Position numbers and translations under genes: made by a program. 64,000 nucleotides of DNA from NCBI RefSeq assembly GCF_012910715.1, contig NZ_JABBHF010000009.1:124001-188000 (forward strand), given 5' to 3'. The notes beneath the pieces are model-generated. The model was not told the DNA's origin and ran no database searches. It saw nothing but the letters and a program-made list of their open reading frames with translations. Positions 26,641 through 37,951 of the stretch are shown here, piece after piece (the first letter of the stretch is position 1; each line of letters begins with the position of its first letter). This stretch comes from Flavivirga algicola (GTDB lineage Bacteria > Bacteroidota > Bacteroidia > Flavobacteriales > Flavobacteriaceae).

Positions 26641-27750
26641 ATGAAACAAATGAAAAGAACAAGAATTCATGCAGGCATTGTAGGCTTAGTGTTTAAAAAC
26701 GGTGATTACCAGCGTGTCATCACTCAAGGAAGACATTGGGTAAAGTTTAGTGAACGTGTTTCAACTTATGCTTTAAACACACCTTTTCATGCACCAATAG
26801 CATTGGAAGTCTTACTTAAAGATAAAGCTTTGGCAGCCATGTTAACTGTTATTGAGGTTAAGGATAATGAAATTGTTTTAGCTTACGAAAACAACAACTT
26901 TAAACATGTATTAACAGCAGGACGTTATACCTTTTGGAACAACTTGATTGATTACAAGTTTGTTCGTGTAGACCTGAACAAAATCGACATCACGGAAAAT
27001 ATAAGCAAAGCATTATATAGCCATGTTTACTTGCGTCAATACATCCGTATTTTTGAAGTTGCAGCTTACGAAAAAGCAATTATGATTGTTGATGACGCGT
27101 TCGTTAAGATTCTTGAACACGGTACATACCATTTCTGGCAAAACGAGCAGACCATCAAAATTGCAAAAGCAGATATGCGTCAGTTGCAATTGGAAATTGC
27201 GGGTCAAGAGCTCTTGACTAAAGACAAAGCAACTGTTCGTATTAATTTTTACGCGCAATATAAAGTTACTGATATTGAAACCGCCTTAATGCGCAATAAA
27301 GACTACGAAAGACAATTGTATATCACATTGCAATTAGCATTACGAGCTTTTGTGGGTGCTTATACATTGGACGAACTGTTAGAGCAAAAAGAATCTATTG
27401 CAGAAGCTGTTTTAAAAGATGTGAAAACACAAGCATCTAAACTAGGTGTTAACGTATTACATACAGGCATGCGAGATGTTATCTTGCCAGGAGACATGAA
27501 AGATATCATGAACCAGGTATTGATAGCCCACAAAAAAGCACAAGCTAATGTCGTAACAAGGCGCGAAGAAACAGCTTCAACAAGAAGCTTATTGAATACC
27601 GCGAAATTAATGGAAGACAACACCATGTTGTTTAAATTAAAAGAGATGGAATATGTTGAGAAAATTGCAGATAAAATTGGCGAAATTACAGTCTCAGGTA
27701 ATGGCAACGTAATTGAGCAATTAAAAGATATTTTCTCTGTGAACAAATAG
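26641..27750 (+). CDS. Slipin / SPFH (band 7) family protein
   Basis: A 369-aa SPFH-domain protein; these form ring or cage oligomers on membranes. RTRIHAGIVGLVFKNGDYQR opens the protein and the band 7 core is about residues 130-290 (VRINFYAQYKVTDIETALMR, then RDVILPGDMKDIMNQVLIAH). There is no obvious hydrophobic anchor. The ATG at 26641 is chosen because the conserved part begins nine residues on; an upstream ATG at 26584 runs through a hairpin but is coupled to a mini-ORF. Slipins recur near rtcB in bacteria, which fits the neighbourhood. Confidence 0.85.
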   Translation: MKQMKRTRIHAGIVGLVFKNGDYQRVITQGRHWVKFSERVSTYALNTPFHAPIALEVLLKDKALAAMLTVIEVKDNEIVLAYENNNFKHVLTAGRYTFWNNLIDYKFVRVDLNKIDITENISKALYSHVYLRQYIRIFEVAAYEKAIMIVDDAFVKILEHGTYHFWQNEQTIKIAKADMRQLQLEIAGQELLTKDKATVRINFYAQYKVTDIETALMRNKDYERQLYITLQLALRAFVGAYTLDELLEQKESIAEAVLKDVKTQASKLGVNVLHTGMRDVILPGDMKDIMNQVLIAHKKAQANVVTRREETASTRSLLNTAKLMEDNTMLFKLKEMEYVEKIADKIGEITVSGNGNVIEQLKDIFSVNK

Positions 27751-27752
27751 AA

Positions 27753-27790
27753 AAAACCTGCAAGCATGTTTTTAAACTTGCAGGTTTTAT
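27753..27790 (+). terminator. Intrinsic terminator after slipin
   Basis: AAAACCTGCAAG (27753-27764) pairs perfectly over 12 bp with CTTGCAGGTTTT (27777-27788). It separates slipin from the independently promoted rtcB. Confidence 0.85.
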
Positions 27791-27802
27791 AAAAATTCAT
27801 AT

Positions 27803-27838
27803 TACGCAAAAACATTGCGTAGTTTACTATAATATTTG
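27803..27838 (+). promoter_or_regulatory. Operator palindrome plus promoter, site 3 of 3 (rtcB)
   Basis: TACGCAAAAACATTGCGTA (27803-27821) is identical to site 1. AATATTTG (27831-27838) is once more 16 nt from the right half-site. The palindrome centre lies about 32 nt before the expected start of transcription, where the weak -33 region would be, a position typical for an activator. Confidence 0.8.
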
Positions 27839-27852
27839 TAGTATAAATCTAG

Positions 27853-29696
<1,844 letters not shown>

Positions 29697-29745
29697 AAGC
29701 AAAAAAGAAAGTGGATTAATGAAAGTTATTCTGCTTTTTTTGTTT

Positions 29746-30210
29746 TCAACTAATTTGATTGATTACAAACTTCTGTCCTCTAAAAACAATAACTTCTCCA
29801 ATACTTTTCCCAATCAACAACTGCCCAATTGGTGTACTAGGGGAAATTGCATAAAACTCAACGTGATCTACAGTTAGTTTTCCGGCACTAATAGCAATAA
29901 AATAATTGGCTTGCGAGGTGTAAACAACACTTCCCAAGCCTACTTTTTTTAATGCTTTGGAACTATCTATTTTAGATAGTATGCCTTTGGTCTTTTGAAT
30001 TTCGGCTAATTGATTCCCTGCCTTTTCCCGTTCTAATTGCAGCATAGCTCGACCCGTTTCATGCTTATCGCCCGCACTGCTCTTTGTTTCCGAAGTTAAT
30101 GATACCTGAATTTCGTTTATGGTGTTCTGTATACTTTGAAATCGACCATTTACAGCATCTAAACATTGCTTATAGAGTGCTTCTTTAATTTTTAATGGCG
30201 TTTTCTTCAT
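29746..30210 (-). CDS. GreA/GreB-type transcription elongation factor family protein
   Basis: A 154-aa protein from ATG 30210 (MKKTPLKIKEALYKQCLDAV), with a helical N-terminal hairpin and a C-terminal FKBP-like domain (VVYTSQANYFIAISAGKLTV, then SPIGQLLIGK-like PSTPIGQLLIGKSIGE). The acidic tip expected to reach into RNA polymerase is not clear, so it may be a Gre-like factor of other function. It overlaps mtgA by 26 bp. Confidence 0.8.
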   Translation of the reverse strand: MKKTPLKIKEALYKQCLDAVNGRFQSIQNTINEIQVSLTSETKSSAGDKHETGRAMLQLEREKAGNQLAEIQKTKGILSKIDSSKALKKVGLGSVVYTSQANYFIAISAGKLTVDHVEFYAISPSTPIGQLLIGKSIGEVIVFRGQKFVINQIS

Positions 30211-30895
30211 TATTGGCATAATCCAGTGGTCCAAAATAATTCATTTGTTTTACAATCCAAGCTTTTCTAACTTGAATATAATTAGATGCCGGGTTTGCCT
30301 TATAAACCCTTGGGTTCGGCAAAATAGCTGCAATGGCTGTGGCTTCTAGTTGTGACAAATTGTTTGCTGATTTTTTAAACCAATATCGCGATGCGGCTTC
30401 TGCTCCATAAATACCACGCCCCATCTCTATACTGTTTAAATAAACCTCAACTATACGTTCTTTAGACCACATCCATTCAATCAAAAAAGTAAAATAGGCC
30501 TCCATACCCTTACGAAACCAACTGCGTTGTGGCCATAAAAAAACATTTTTCGCTGTTTGCTGACTTATAGTACTGGCTCCTCTTAACTTTTTACCTTTTT
30601 TATTATGCTTATAAGCTTTTTCAATAGCTTTTATATCGAATCCGTTATGGTTTAAAAAGTTCTGATCTTCACTACATATAACAGCCAATTGTAAATTCTT
30701 GGAAATAGCATCAATAGGAACCCAATCGTGTTTCCACCCTTTACTTTTTTCAGCTTCTTGTTTTTCAAAATACCTGATCATCATAAGAGGTGTTGCAGGA
30801 ACAGGCACCCATTTATAAAGAAAAACAAGTCCTATAGATAAAACAACAAACCACAGTAAGGTCTTAAATATAAATTTGAAAAAACGTTTTATCAA
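30185..30895 (-). CDS. mtgA: Monofunctional peptidoglycan glycosyltransferase
   Basis: Polymerises lipid II glycan chains outside the inner membrane. The 236-aa protein has one N-terminal membrane helix (residues about 10-28) and a GT51 domain with the catalytic Glu in AVICSEDQNFLNHNGFD, then GASTISQQTAKNVFLW, KERIVEVYLNSIEMGRGIYG and EATAIAAILPNPR. Length and motifs are complete; there is no transpeptidase domain. Confidence 0.95.
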   Translation of the reverse strand: MIKRFFKFIFKTLLWFVVLSIGLVFLYKWVPVPATPLMMIRYFEKQEAEKSKGWKHDWVPIDAISKNLQLAVICSEDQNFLNHNGFDIKAIEKAYKHNKKGKKLRGASTISQQTAKNVFLWPQRSWFRKGMEAYFTFLIEWMWSKERIVEVYLNSIEMGRGIYGAEAASRYWFKKSANNLSQLEATAIAAILPNPRVYKANPASNYIQVRKAWIVKQMNYFGPLDYANNEENAIKN

Positions 30896-30914
30896 TTTTA
30901 AATAATTTTACTTT

Positions 30915-32027
30915 TTAAGCAACTAAATCTGCCAATTCCTTTCCAACCAAACTACCAATAGCAACTCCCATACCTCCCAAACGAACACCACAAAACACAT
31001 GATTTGACAACGGCTTTACAACTGGTTTTTTCTGGTTACCCAATCCCATAATACCACTCCATCTATGGTCAATTTCGAAATTGGTTTCAGGCAAAATAGT
31101 TGTTTTTAAAAGTGTTTCCAATTTATTTTGAATTAAATCTGTTTGGGCAAATTCTGTTGTTTCTTCCCCTTTAAAATCAAGATGTCGACCACCACCAAGT
31201 AATATTCTATTATCAATATTCCTAAAATAATAATAACCTTTATCTAAATGAAATGTCCCTTTTATATGAAGGTTTCTAATAGGCTTTGTAATTAGCACCT
31301 GAGTACGTGCTGGTTTTATATTTTCGTCTATTAATTGCGATGCAAAACCATTGGTAGCGATTAACAGCTTAGAGGTCGAAAACTCAAACTGATCGGTTTT
31401 TATTTTCACTGCATTAATATCTTCCGAAAAATGCTTAACAGAAAGGTTATTGAGAATTTTTATACCCTTTTTAAAAGCCAACTCTGTTAATGATGCCATC
31501 ATCTTATCTGTATCAATTTGTCCTTCAAACCGATTAAAAACATATTGATTCTTTACATTCTGAAATTTAAAACGATTAGCTTTTATACTAAATACACCTT
31601 CTTTAAATACCGAATGAAGTAATTTATTGATATCGTCTTTCTTTGAAAGACATTGCTCTAATAATTCACCTTCTTCAACAAACAACTCATACCCTCCTAG
31701 TTCTTGGTAATTAATTGTTTTATCACCTAACGTTTGGCGCAATACTTGCAAACCTTTAACGCGTTTTTCTACAAGTTCAAAAACTTCTGCTTCTGTATGT
31801 GTTTTTAAATCATCAAGAATTTCACTAAGACTACCAAAACAAGCAAACCCCGCATTTTTAGTACTTGCTCCTTGGGGTAAAATTCCTTTTTCTACTACTA
31901 AAATATTGGCTTTAGGAAAACGCTCCCTTAAATTTAAGGCACAGTTTAAACCAACGATACCACTGCCTACAACAGTAAAATCTATGTTGGTCAACCAGCT
32001 TTTTATTTCCCAATACGATAAGTCCAC
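30915..32027 (-). CDS. FAD-dependent oxidoreductase (D-amino acid oxidase family)
   Basis: A 370-aa flavoenzyme. The dinucleotide motif VVGSGIVGLNCALNLRE lies near residue 19, followed by GASTKNAGFACFG and, near the end, HRWSGIMGLGNQKKPVVKPL and GGMGVAIGSLVGKELADL. This is the DAO fold that oxidises secondary or tertiary amines. Substrate is unknown. It lies 19 bp upstream of mtgA in the same direction. Confidence 0.88.
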   Translation of the reverse strand: MDLSYWEIKSWLTNIDFTVVGSGIVGLNCALNLRERFPKANILVVEKGILPQGASTKNAGFACFGSLSEILDDLKTHTEAEVFELVEKRVKGLQVLRQTLGDKTINYQELGGYELFVEEGELLEQCLSKKDDINKLLHSVFKEGVFSIKANRFKFQNVKNQYVFNRFEGQIDTDKMMASLTELAFKKGIKILNNLSVKHFSEDINAVKIKTDQFEFSTSKLLIATNGFASQLIDENIKPARTQVLITKPIRNLHIKGTFHLDKGYYYFRNIDNRILLGGGRHLDFKGEETTEFAQTDLIQNKLETLLKTTILPETNFEIDHRWSGIMGLGNQKKPVVKPLSNHVFCGVRLGGMGVAIGSLVGKELADLVA

Positions 32028-32121
32028 GTTACGAAGTTACAGTTTTCGTATTAAGTATGGAAGCTCTTTTGATGGTGTTTTTGGAAAACTTATTCTTTCA
32101 TTTTTTGTAAAGAAACACTAT

Positions 32122-32285
32122 AAAAAGAGGGTGTCTAAAAAGTATGTTCAATGCCATATTGAGCTTGTCGAAATATTTTTAAAATACTGATACTCAATGT
32201 TGGTTTCGACAGGTTGAATGCTGAGCGTAGTCGAAGTGCTCAACCTGACAAATCAAATTACAAAGACTTTTTAGACACCTTCTTT
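32122..32285. repeat. Dispersed palindromic repeat, copy C
   Basis: About 160 bp. GGTGTCTAAAAAGT opens it and ACTTTTTAGACACC closes it. The inner part has TTGAGCTTGTCGAAATA, TTTCGACAGGTTGAATGC and TGAGCGTAGTCGAAGTGCTC. It differs from copy D at only three positions over about 155 bp. Confidence 0.9.
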
Positions 32286-32288
32286 TAT

Positions 32289-33641
32289 TTATTCTTCTAT
32301 TTCTTTTTCTATTACAAAGTCTTCCATAAACTTCGTGGTATAATTACCCGCTAGATAATCCGGATGATCCATAAGCTGTCTGTGGAACGGAATAGTCGTT
32401 TTAATCCCTTCAATTACAAACTCGTCTAAAGCACGCTTCATTTTATTAATGGCTTCTTCTCTAGTTTGCGCTGTAGTAATGAGCTTGGCAATCATAGAAT
32501 CGTAATTTGGCGGTATGGCATAACCAGCATACACATGTGTATCTAGACGTACACCATGGCCTCCAGGGGCATGCAGTGTGGTAATCACCCCAGGTGATGG
32601 GCGAAATCCGTTAAACGGATCCTCAGCATTAATACGACATTCTATAGAATGCAATTTAGGCGTGTAGTTTTTTCCTGAAATTGGCACCCCTGCAGCTACC
32701 AAAATTTGCTCACGAATCAAGTCAAAATCTATTACCTGTTCAGTAATAGGATGCTCCACTTGTATACGCGTATTCATTTCCATGAAATAGAAATTCCGAT
32801 GCTTATCTACGAGAAACTCTATAGTTCCAGCACCTTCGTATTTTATATACTCGGCAGCTTTAACTGCGGCTGTTCCCATTTCATTACGAAGTTTACTCGT
32901 CATAAAAGGGGATGGCGTTTCTTCTGTTAGTTTTTGGTGACGTCGTTGTATTGAACAATCTCTTTCTGATAAATGACATGCCTTACCTCTAGAATCTCCA
33001 ACTACCTGAATTTCGATATGCCTAGGCTCTTCAATAAGCTTTTCCATGTACATATCGTCATTTCCAAATGCAGCCTTACTCTCTTGCCTGGCCGAATCCC
33101 ACGCATCTTTTAAGTCTTCTGACTTCCAAACGGCACGCATCCCTTTACCACCACCACCTGCTGATGCTTTTAACATAACGGGATAACCTGTTTCTTCAGC
33201 TATTTTTTCACAATCTTCAAACGTCTCTATAACGCCATCACTTCCTGGTACACATGGTACACCCGCTGCTTTCATGGTTGCCTTTGCATTGGCTTTATCT
33301 CCCATTCTGTCGATCATCTCAGGAGAAGCACCAATAAATTTTATACCATGTTCGTCACAGATTTTTGAAAACTTAGCATTTTCAGACAAAAAACCATACC
33401 CTGGGTGAATAGCATCTGCATTCGTAATTTCTGCTGCTGCTATGATGTTAGACATTTTTAGGTAAGACTCACTACTTGATGCTGGACCTATACAAACAGC
33501 TTCATCTGCAAACTTAACATGCAAACTTTCTTCATCTGCAGTCGAGTATACAGCAACTGTTTTAACCCCCATCTCTTTACAGGTTCTAATAACACGCAAT
33601 GCTATTTCACCTCTATTGGCTATTAATATTTTTTTAAACAT
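32289..33641 (-). CDS. accC: Acetyl-CoA carboxylase, biotin carboxylase subunit
   Basis: ATP-dependent carboxylation of biotin on AccB, the first step of fatty acid synthesis. The 450-aa protein has an N-terminal [20 protein letters not shown], the ATP-grasp glycine loop [15 protein letters not shown], the [15 protein letters not shown] motif and [20 protein letters not shown]. Complete and standard length. It follows accB in the same direction with 86 bp between them. Confidence 0.97.
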   Translation of the reverse strand: MFKKILIANRGEIALRVIRTCKEMGVKTVAVYSTADEESLHVKFADEAVCIGPASSSESYLKMSNIIAAAEITNADAIHPGYGFLSENAKFSKICDEHGIKFIGASPEMIDRMGDKANAKATMKAAGVPCVPGSDGVIETFEDCEKIAEETGYPVMLKASAGGGGKGMRAVWKSEDLKDAWDSARQESKAAFGNDDMYMEKLIEEPRHIEIQVVGDSRGKACHLSERDCSIQRRHQKLTEETPSPFMTSKLRNEMGTAAVKAAEYIKYEGAGTIEFLVDKHRNFYFMEMNTRIQVEHPITEQVIDFDLIREQILVAAGVPISGKNYTPKLHSIECRINAEDPFNGFRPSPGVITTLHAPGGHGVRLDTHVYAGYAIPPNYDSMIAKLITTAQTREEAINKMKRALDEFVIEGIKTTIPFHRQLMDHPDYLAGNYTTKFMEDFVIEKEIEE

Positions 33642-33650
33642 AACTTGTTG

Positions 33651-33726
33651 AATTAAAAATTACAAATTCCAATCGCCAAATTCCAAATATTGGATTTCGA
33701 GATTTGTATATTGGAATTTTTAATAG
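33651..33726. repeat. Intergenic inverted repeat between accB and accC
   Basis: ATTAAAAATTACAAATTCCAA (33652-33672, read as its halves ATTAAAAA and TTCCAA) faces TTGGAATTTTTAAT (33711-33724), with an inner TTCCAAATATTGGA. It folds into one imperfect hairpin. It could be a repeat element or set relative accB/accC expression. Confidence 0.5.
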
Positions 33727-33727
33727 G

Positions 33728-34210
33728 TTATGAGGGGTCTACTAAAAATAATGGCTGATCAAATTCTACAGGAGAAGAATCATCAACTAATATCTTAACT
33801 ATTTTTCCTGAAACTTCAGACTCAATTTCGTTGAAAAGCTTCATTGCTTCAATAATACACAGCACATCTCCTTCTGCAATAGTTTGCCCAACCTCAACAA
33901 ATAAAGGCTTATCTGGCGAAGGTTTTCTATAAAAAGTCCCAATAATTGGAGACTTAATTGTAATATATTTTGAATCATCTGCTGCTGCAGGTTCTTTTGC
34001 TGGAGTTGCAGCCACTTCAGTTACAACTGGTTGCGCGGCAACTGGAGCTGCTTGAGGTATATGAGCTGCTGGAACTTGATGCACAATCGTTGTATCTGAT
34101 TCTGATCCCGTTTTAATGGTGATTTTAATATCGTCCATCTCTAATTTAACCTCACTTGCACCAGATTTGGCAACAAATTTGATTAAGTTTTGAATCTCTT
34201 TTATATCCAT
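33728..34210 (-). CDS. accB: Acetyl-CoA carboxylase, biotin carboxyl carrier protein
   Basis: Carries the carboxybiotin between the two active sites of acetyl-CoA carboxylase. The 160-aa protein has an N-terminal KEIQNLIKFVAKSGASEVKL, a Pro/Ala-rich linker (about residues 45-75) and a C-terminal biotinyl domain with the biotinylated Lys in CIIEAMKLFNEIE. It lies between fabH and accC. Confidence 0.97.
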   Translation of the reverse strand: MDIKEIQNLIKFVAKSGASEVKLEMDDIKITIKTGSESDTTIVHQVPAAHIPQAAPVAAQPVVTEVAATPAKEPAAADDSKYITIKSPIIGTFYRKPSPDKPLFVEVGQTIAEGDVLCIIEAMKLFNEIESEVSGKIVKILVDDSSPVEFDQPLFLVDPS

Positions 34211-34232
34211 GATTTTACTAATTAGTTAATGG

Positions 34233-35234
34233 TTAGTTTACTGAATTATATGCCCATTTTAAATAAATGGATCCCCAATTAAATCCACCCCCAAAAGCGG
34301 CAAATATTATATTATCGCCTTTTTTGAGTTTCGATTCATAATCGTTTAAAAGCAAAGGTAATGTGGCCGAGGTCGTATTACCGTATTTCTCTATATTCAT
34401 CATCACCTTTTCTTCTTCTAGCTCTATACGCTGTGCAGTTGCATCAATAATTCTCTTATTTGCTTGGTGTGCTGCCAACCAAGAAACTGTATCTTTCGTT
34501 AAGTTATTTCTTTCTAATATCTTAACAGTTGCATCTGCCATATTGAATACCGCATTTTTAAACACCGTTCTTCCTTCCTGAAAAGCATATTGCCCTCCTT
34601 GTTCCATGGTTTCTTGTGTTAGCGGGAATGATGACCCTCCATAGGTTGCTTGCAAAAACTCCCTGCCAGTACCATCGCTTCTTAAATATTCGTCTTGAAG
34701 TCCTAAATTTTCTTCATTGGGTTCAAACAAAACGGCACCTGCTCCATCTCCAAAAATGATACAAGTAGCTCTGTCTTTATAATTAATAATTGAAGACATT
34801 TTATCTGCTCCAATCAACAATACATTTTTATACCTGCCTGATTCTATATAACTAGCAGCTACAGACATCCCAAACAAAAAACTAGAGCATGCCGCATCCA
34901 TATCGAACGAAAAGGCATTAACAGCTCCAATATTAGAGGCCGTATAAGCCGCAGTTGAGGCAGCTTTCATGTCTGGTGTTGCCGTTGCAACAATAATAAG
35001 TTCTATGTCTTTGGGATCAATACCTTTTTTATCGATAAGGTCTTGAGCTGCTTTAATAGCTAGGTAAGAAGTGCCTTTTCCTTCGTCTTTAAGAATCCTA
35101 CGTTCTTTAATTCCTGTACGAGAGGTAATCCACTCATCATTTGTATCAACCATGGTCTCAAGAATTTGGTTGGTTAATACATATTCTGGCACATATGCGC
35201 CTACAGCTGTAATTGCTGCTGAAATTTTACTCAT
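34233..35234 (-). CDS. fabH: 3-oxoacyl-ACP synthase III
   Basis: Starts fatty acid chains by joining acetyl-CoA to malonyl-ACP. The 333-aa protein has the catalytic Cys in SFDMDAACSSFLFGM, His in WLAAHQANKRIIDA and Asn in EKYGNTTSATLPLLL. Full length. It is part of a minus-strand run DUF177-rpmF-fabH-accB-accC typical of the phylum. Confidence 0.97.
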   Translation of the reverse strand: MSKISAAITAVGAYVPEYVLTNQILETMVDTNDEWITSRTGIKERRILKDEGKGTSYLAIKAAQDLIDKKGIDPKDIELIIVATATPDMKAASTAAYTASNIGAVNAFSFDMDAACSSFLFGMSVAASYIESGRYKNVLLIGADKMSSIINYKDRATCIIFGDGAGAVLFEPNEENLGLQDEYLRSDGTGREFLQATYGGSSFPLTQETMEQGGQYAFQEGRTVFKNAVFNMADATVKILERNNLTKDTVSWLAAHQANKRIIDATAQRIELEEEKVMMNIEKYGNTTSATLPLLLNDYESKLKKGDNIIFAAFGGGFNWGSIYLKWAYNSVN

Positions 35235-35361
35235 AACTTTATAGTTAATTCGACCAAAAAATCATTAAAATCAGACAAAAATGTTTAAAATCTGGTGAAA
35301 ACTACTAAATTTTAGTTTAATAACACACAAATAAATTGTTTTTGTCTTTAGAAAAAACATC

Positions 35362-35395
35362 TCATAAAAAAAAACGCTCACATGGGAGCGTTTTA
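35362..35395 (-). terminator. Terminator after rpmF
   Basis: AAAACGCTC (35371-35379) pairs with GAGCGTTTT (35386-35394). On the minus strand the stem is followed by a run of ten T, so the rpmF transcript ends before fabH. Confidence 0.85.
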
Positions 35396-35414
35396 TTATA
35401 TGCATGCATACTAT

Positions 35415-35615
35415 TTATGCTATATTTTCTACTTCTGAGTTGTCAATTAAAACTTGACCTCTGTAATACAATTTACCTTCAAACCAATGTGCTCTATGGT
35501 ATAAATGAGGTTCTCCTGTAGTTGGACATGTAGCAATCTGTGGCGCAGTTGCCTTGTAATGTGTTCTTCTCTTATCTCTTCTTGTTTTTGAGATTTTTCT
35601 TTTAGGATGTGCCAT
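35415..35615 (-). CDS. rpmF: 50S ribosomal protein L32
   Basis: Structural protein of the large subunit, 66 aa. It begins [20 protein letters not shown], the L32 start, and has [17 protein letters not shown] in place of a full zinc site: one Cys is visible. It is 9 bp after the DUF177 gene, the conserved pairing. Confidence 0.96.
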   Translation of the reverse strand: MAHPKRKISKTRRDKRRTHYKATAPQIATCPTTGEPHLYHRAHWFEGKLYYRGQVLIDNSEVENIA

Positions 35616-35624
35616 TTTCTATAG

Positions 35625-36161
35625 TTATTTATCCGTTAATAGTTTCTTTAATGTATTCCAACGAGGATCTATATCCTCTTTTTCCTTATCTTCTTTAATC
35701 TTTGGGCTTAATTCTTCTAGTTTCTTAAGTATGTCTGAATTTAAAGTGCCATCTTCTACACCTGGATGTACTCTTTTGGTTGGAACAGCCAATACGATCA
35801 ATTCGTAGATATATTGCTGTATATTGATTTCGTAAGTTCCGTGAGGTACTATAAGAATATCAATATGTTCATCATTATACACATCTCCAAATTTCACTAC
35901 TAAATCAAACTCATTTTCTATAGTTTGATTATAGGGCTCGTTTGTTAAATCACAATTAATATTAACCCAACCTGAAACTTTAAAATGCAATTCAAGTAAT
36001 GTTGTCTTTTTTTCCAGTTCAACATTAACATCGACATTAGCATTATTAAACTCTTCATACTCAAAATGTTCAAAGAACGCTTGTTCTATTTTGTACTCAA
36101 AAAGATGCTTCCCTATTTTTAACCCTACAAAAGGAATTATAAATGCTTTCAATGACTTCAT
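35625..36161 (-). CDS. DUF177 (YceD-like) protein
   Basis: A 178-aa protein that pairs with rpmF in most bacteria; the family is linked to 23S rRNA accumulation. It shows the family's beta-rich middle (FKVSGWVNINCDLTNEPYNQ, then FGDVYNDEHIDIL) and the end motif DPRWNTLKKLL. The Cys pair of some relatives is reduced to one Cys. Confidence 0.9.
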   Translation of the reverse strand: MKSLKAFIIPFVGLKIGKHLFEYKIEQAFFEHFEYEEFNNANVDVNVELEKKTTLLELHFKVSGWVNINCDLTNEPYNQTIENEFDLVVKFGDVYNDEHIDILIVPHGTYEINIQQYIYELIVLAVPTKRVHPGVEDGTLNSDILKKLEELSPKIKEDKEKEDIDPRWNTLKKLLTDK

Positions 36162-36241
36162 TCTCTCATCTATTTTGAGCCTGCAAATATATGAATTTTT
36201 ATGTTATGCAACATGACTTATAAACATTTTTTTGTTTATAT

Positions 36242-37282
36242 CTATTTGGATGCTTTTTTTAACGGATTAGAGGTAAGTTCTTCATAATCAAACCTGTTCC
36301 TATATATCTGCATTGCCGTATAAACAGCTTCTTTAAATGAACCAGCATCCGCCTTACCTTTTCCTGCTATTTCATAAGCGGTGCCATGATCTGGAGATGT
36401 CCTTACCTTGCTTAACCCAGCTGTGAAATTAACTCCCTGACCAAAAGATAATGTTTTAAAAGGGATTAAACCTTGATCGTGATAGGTAGCGATTATAGCG
36501 TCAAAATTCTTATAGTTATCGGATCCAAAAAAGCTATCTGCGGCATAAGGGCCATAAACTAATTTCCCTGCTTCTTTAATTTTTTTAAGCGTAGGCCTTA
36601 AAACTGTATCATCCTCATTTCCAATCACTCCATTGTCACCTGTATGTGGATTAATACCTAAAACAGCAATTTTAGGTTTTCCTATTTTAAAATCTCTTTT
36701 AAGGGAATCGTAAACCGTATTTATTTTTTTCTCTATAAGACCTTCTGAAATGTGCTCAACAATATCTTTTACAGGCACGTGGTCTGTTAACAAGCCTACT
36801 CTTAATGAATCGGTAACCATAAACATAAGGCTTTCCCCTTCTAATTGTTGAGCTAGATAATCGGTATGCCCTGGGAATTTGAAGTCATCAGATTGAATAT
36901 TATGTTTATTAATTGGTGCAGTGACCAAAACATGAACGCCATTATTTTTCAATGCTTTTGTTGCCGCTTCTAAAGACTTTATAGCATATGCCCCTATTTT
37001 AACATCTTCTTTGCCAAATTCGATCTTAACCGGATTGTTCCAGCAATTAAACACATTAACTTTTCCAATGACTACTTGATCTATATTGTTTATATTATGA
37101 AAATTAATTTTAGATTTAAAATGCGTCTTAAAAAAATTCATGGTCTTTGCCGAGGCAAAAATTACTGGTGTACAGAAATCTAAAATTCTCACATCTTCAA
37201 ATGTTTTTAAAACAACTTCTCCTCCAATGCCATTTAAATCTCCTATTGATATTCCTACTACTATATTTTCACTTTTCATCAT
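36242..37282 (-). CDS. pdxA: 4-hydroxythreonine-4-phosphate dehydrogenase
   Basis: Pyridoxal phosphate synthesis; NAD-dependent oxidation of 4-phospho-hydroxythreonine. The 346-aa protein has VGISIGDLNGIGGEVVLKTF, the metal-binding His in FPGHTDYLAQQ, LGINPHTGDNGVIG and TYHDQGLIPFK, and RTSPDHGTAYEIAGKG. All metal ligands are present. It is divergent from ribE. Confidence 0.96.
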   Translation of the reverse strand: MMKSENIVVGISIGDLNGIGGEVVLKTFEDVRILDFCTPVIFASAKTMNFFKTHFKSKINFHNINNIDQVVIGKVNVFNCWNNPVKIEFGKEDVKIGAYAIKSLEAATKALKNNGVHVLVTAPINKHNIQSDDFKFPGHTDYLAQQLEGESLMFMVTDSLRVGLLTDHVPVKDIVEHISEGLIEKKINTVYDSLKRDFKIGKPKIAVLGINPHTGDNGVIGNEDDTVLRPTLKKIKEAGKLVYGPYAADSFFGSDNYKNFDAIIATYHDQGLIPFKTLSFGQGVNFTAGLSKVRTSPDHGTAYEIAGKGKADAGSFKEAVYTAMQIYRNRFDYEELTSNPLKKASK

Positions 37283-37357
37283 TAATATAACAACTTTTGT
37301 TTGTAATTTTGAATTTCATTTGGCTTGGCAAATTTAACCAAATAAACAGAGAATAGC

Positions 37358-37948
37358 ATGTTTACAGGAATTATTGAAGATATAGGCGTTGTTTCTAATT
37401 TAAAGGAAGAAAAAGACAACCTTCATATATCTATTAAAAGCACTATAACAGCAGAATTAAAAATTGATCAAAGCGTTGCTCACAATGGTGTATGCTTAAC
37501 AGTTGTACATATTAATGATGATGAATATACGGTTACAGCAATAAAAGAAACATTAGATAAAACAAGTCTTAATACTTTAAAAATTAATGACAAAGTGAAC
37601 TTGGAACGCGCCATGAAACTAGGTGACAGGCTTGACGGTCATATTGTTCAAGGCCATGTAGACCAAACGGCTACTTGTACCAATATAGAAGAGACCAACG
37701 GCAGCTGGGTATTTACTTTTGCTTATGATACGTCTCTTAACAACATAACTATAGAAAAAGGATCTATAACTATTAATGGTACAAGCTTAACTGTGGTGAA
37801 TTCAAAAAAAGACAGCTTTAGTGTGGCTATAATCCCTTATACATATGACCATACAAATTTTAATACATTTAAAACAGGCACTATAGTAAACTTAGAATTT
37901 GACGTTTTAGGAAAGTATGTTGCTAAACTGGTTGAAATAAATAAGTAA
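37358..37948 (+). CDS. ribE: Riboflavin synthase, alpha chain
   Basis: Dismutates two 6,7-dimethyl-8-ribityllumazines to riboflavin. The 196-aa protein shows two lumazine-binding repeats: MFTGIIEDIGVVSNLKEEKD with HNGVCLTV in the first, and DGHIVQGHVDQTATC with INGTSLTVV in the second. Length standard. There is no FMN riboswitch upstream that I can see. Confidence 0.95.
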   Translation: MFTGIIEDIGVVSNLKEEKDNLHISIKSTITAELKIDQSVAHNGVCLTVVHINDDEYTVTAIKETLDKTSLNTLKINDKVNLERAMKLGDRLDGHIVQGHVDQTATCTNIEETNGSWVFTFAYDTSLNNITIEKGSITINGTSLTVVNSKKDSFSVAIIPYTYDHTNFNTFKTGTIVNLEFDVLGKYVAKLVEINK

Positions 37949-37951
37949 CAA

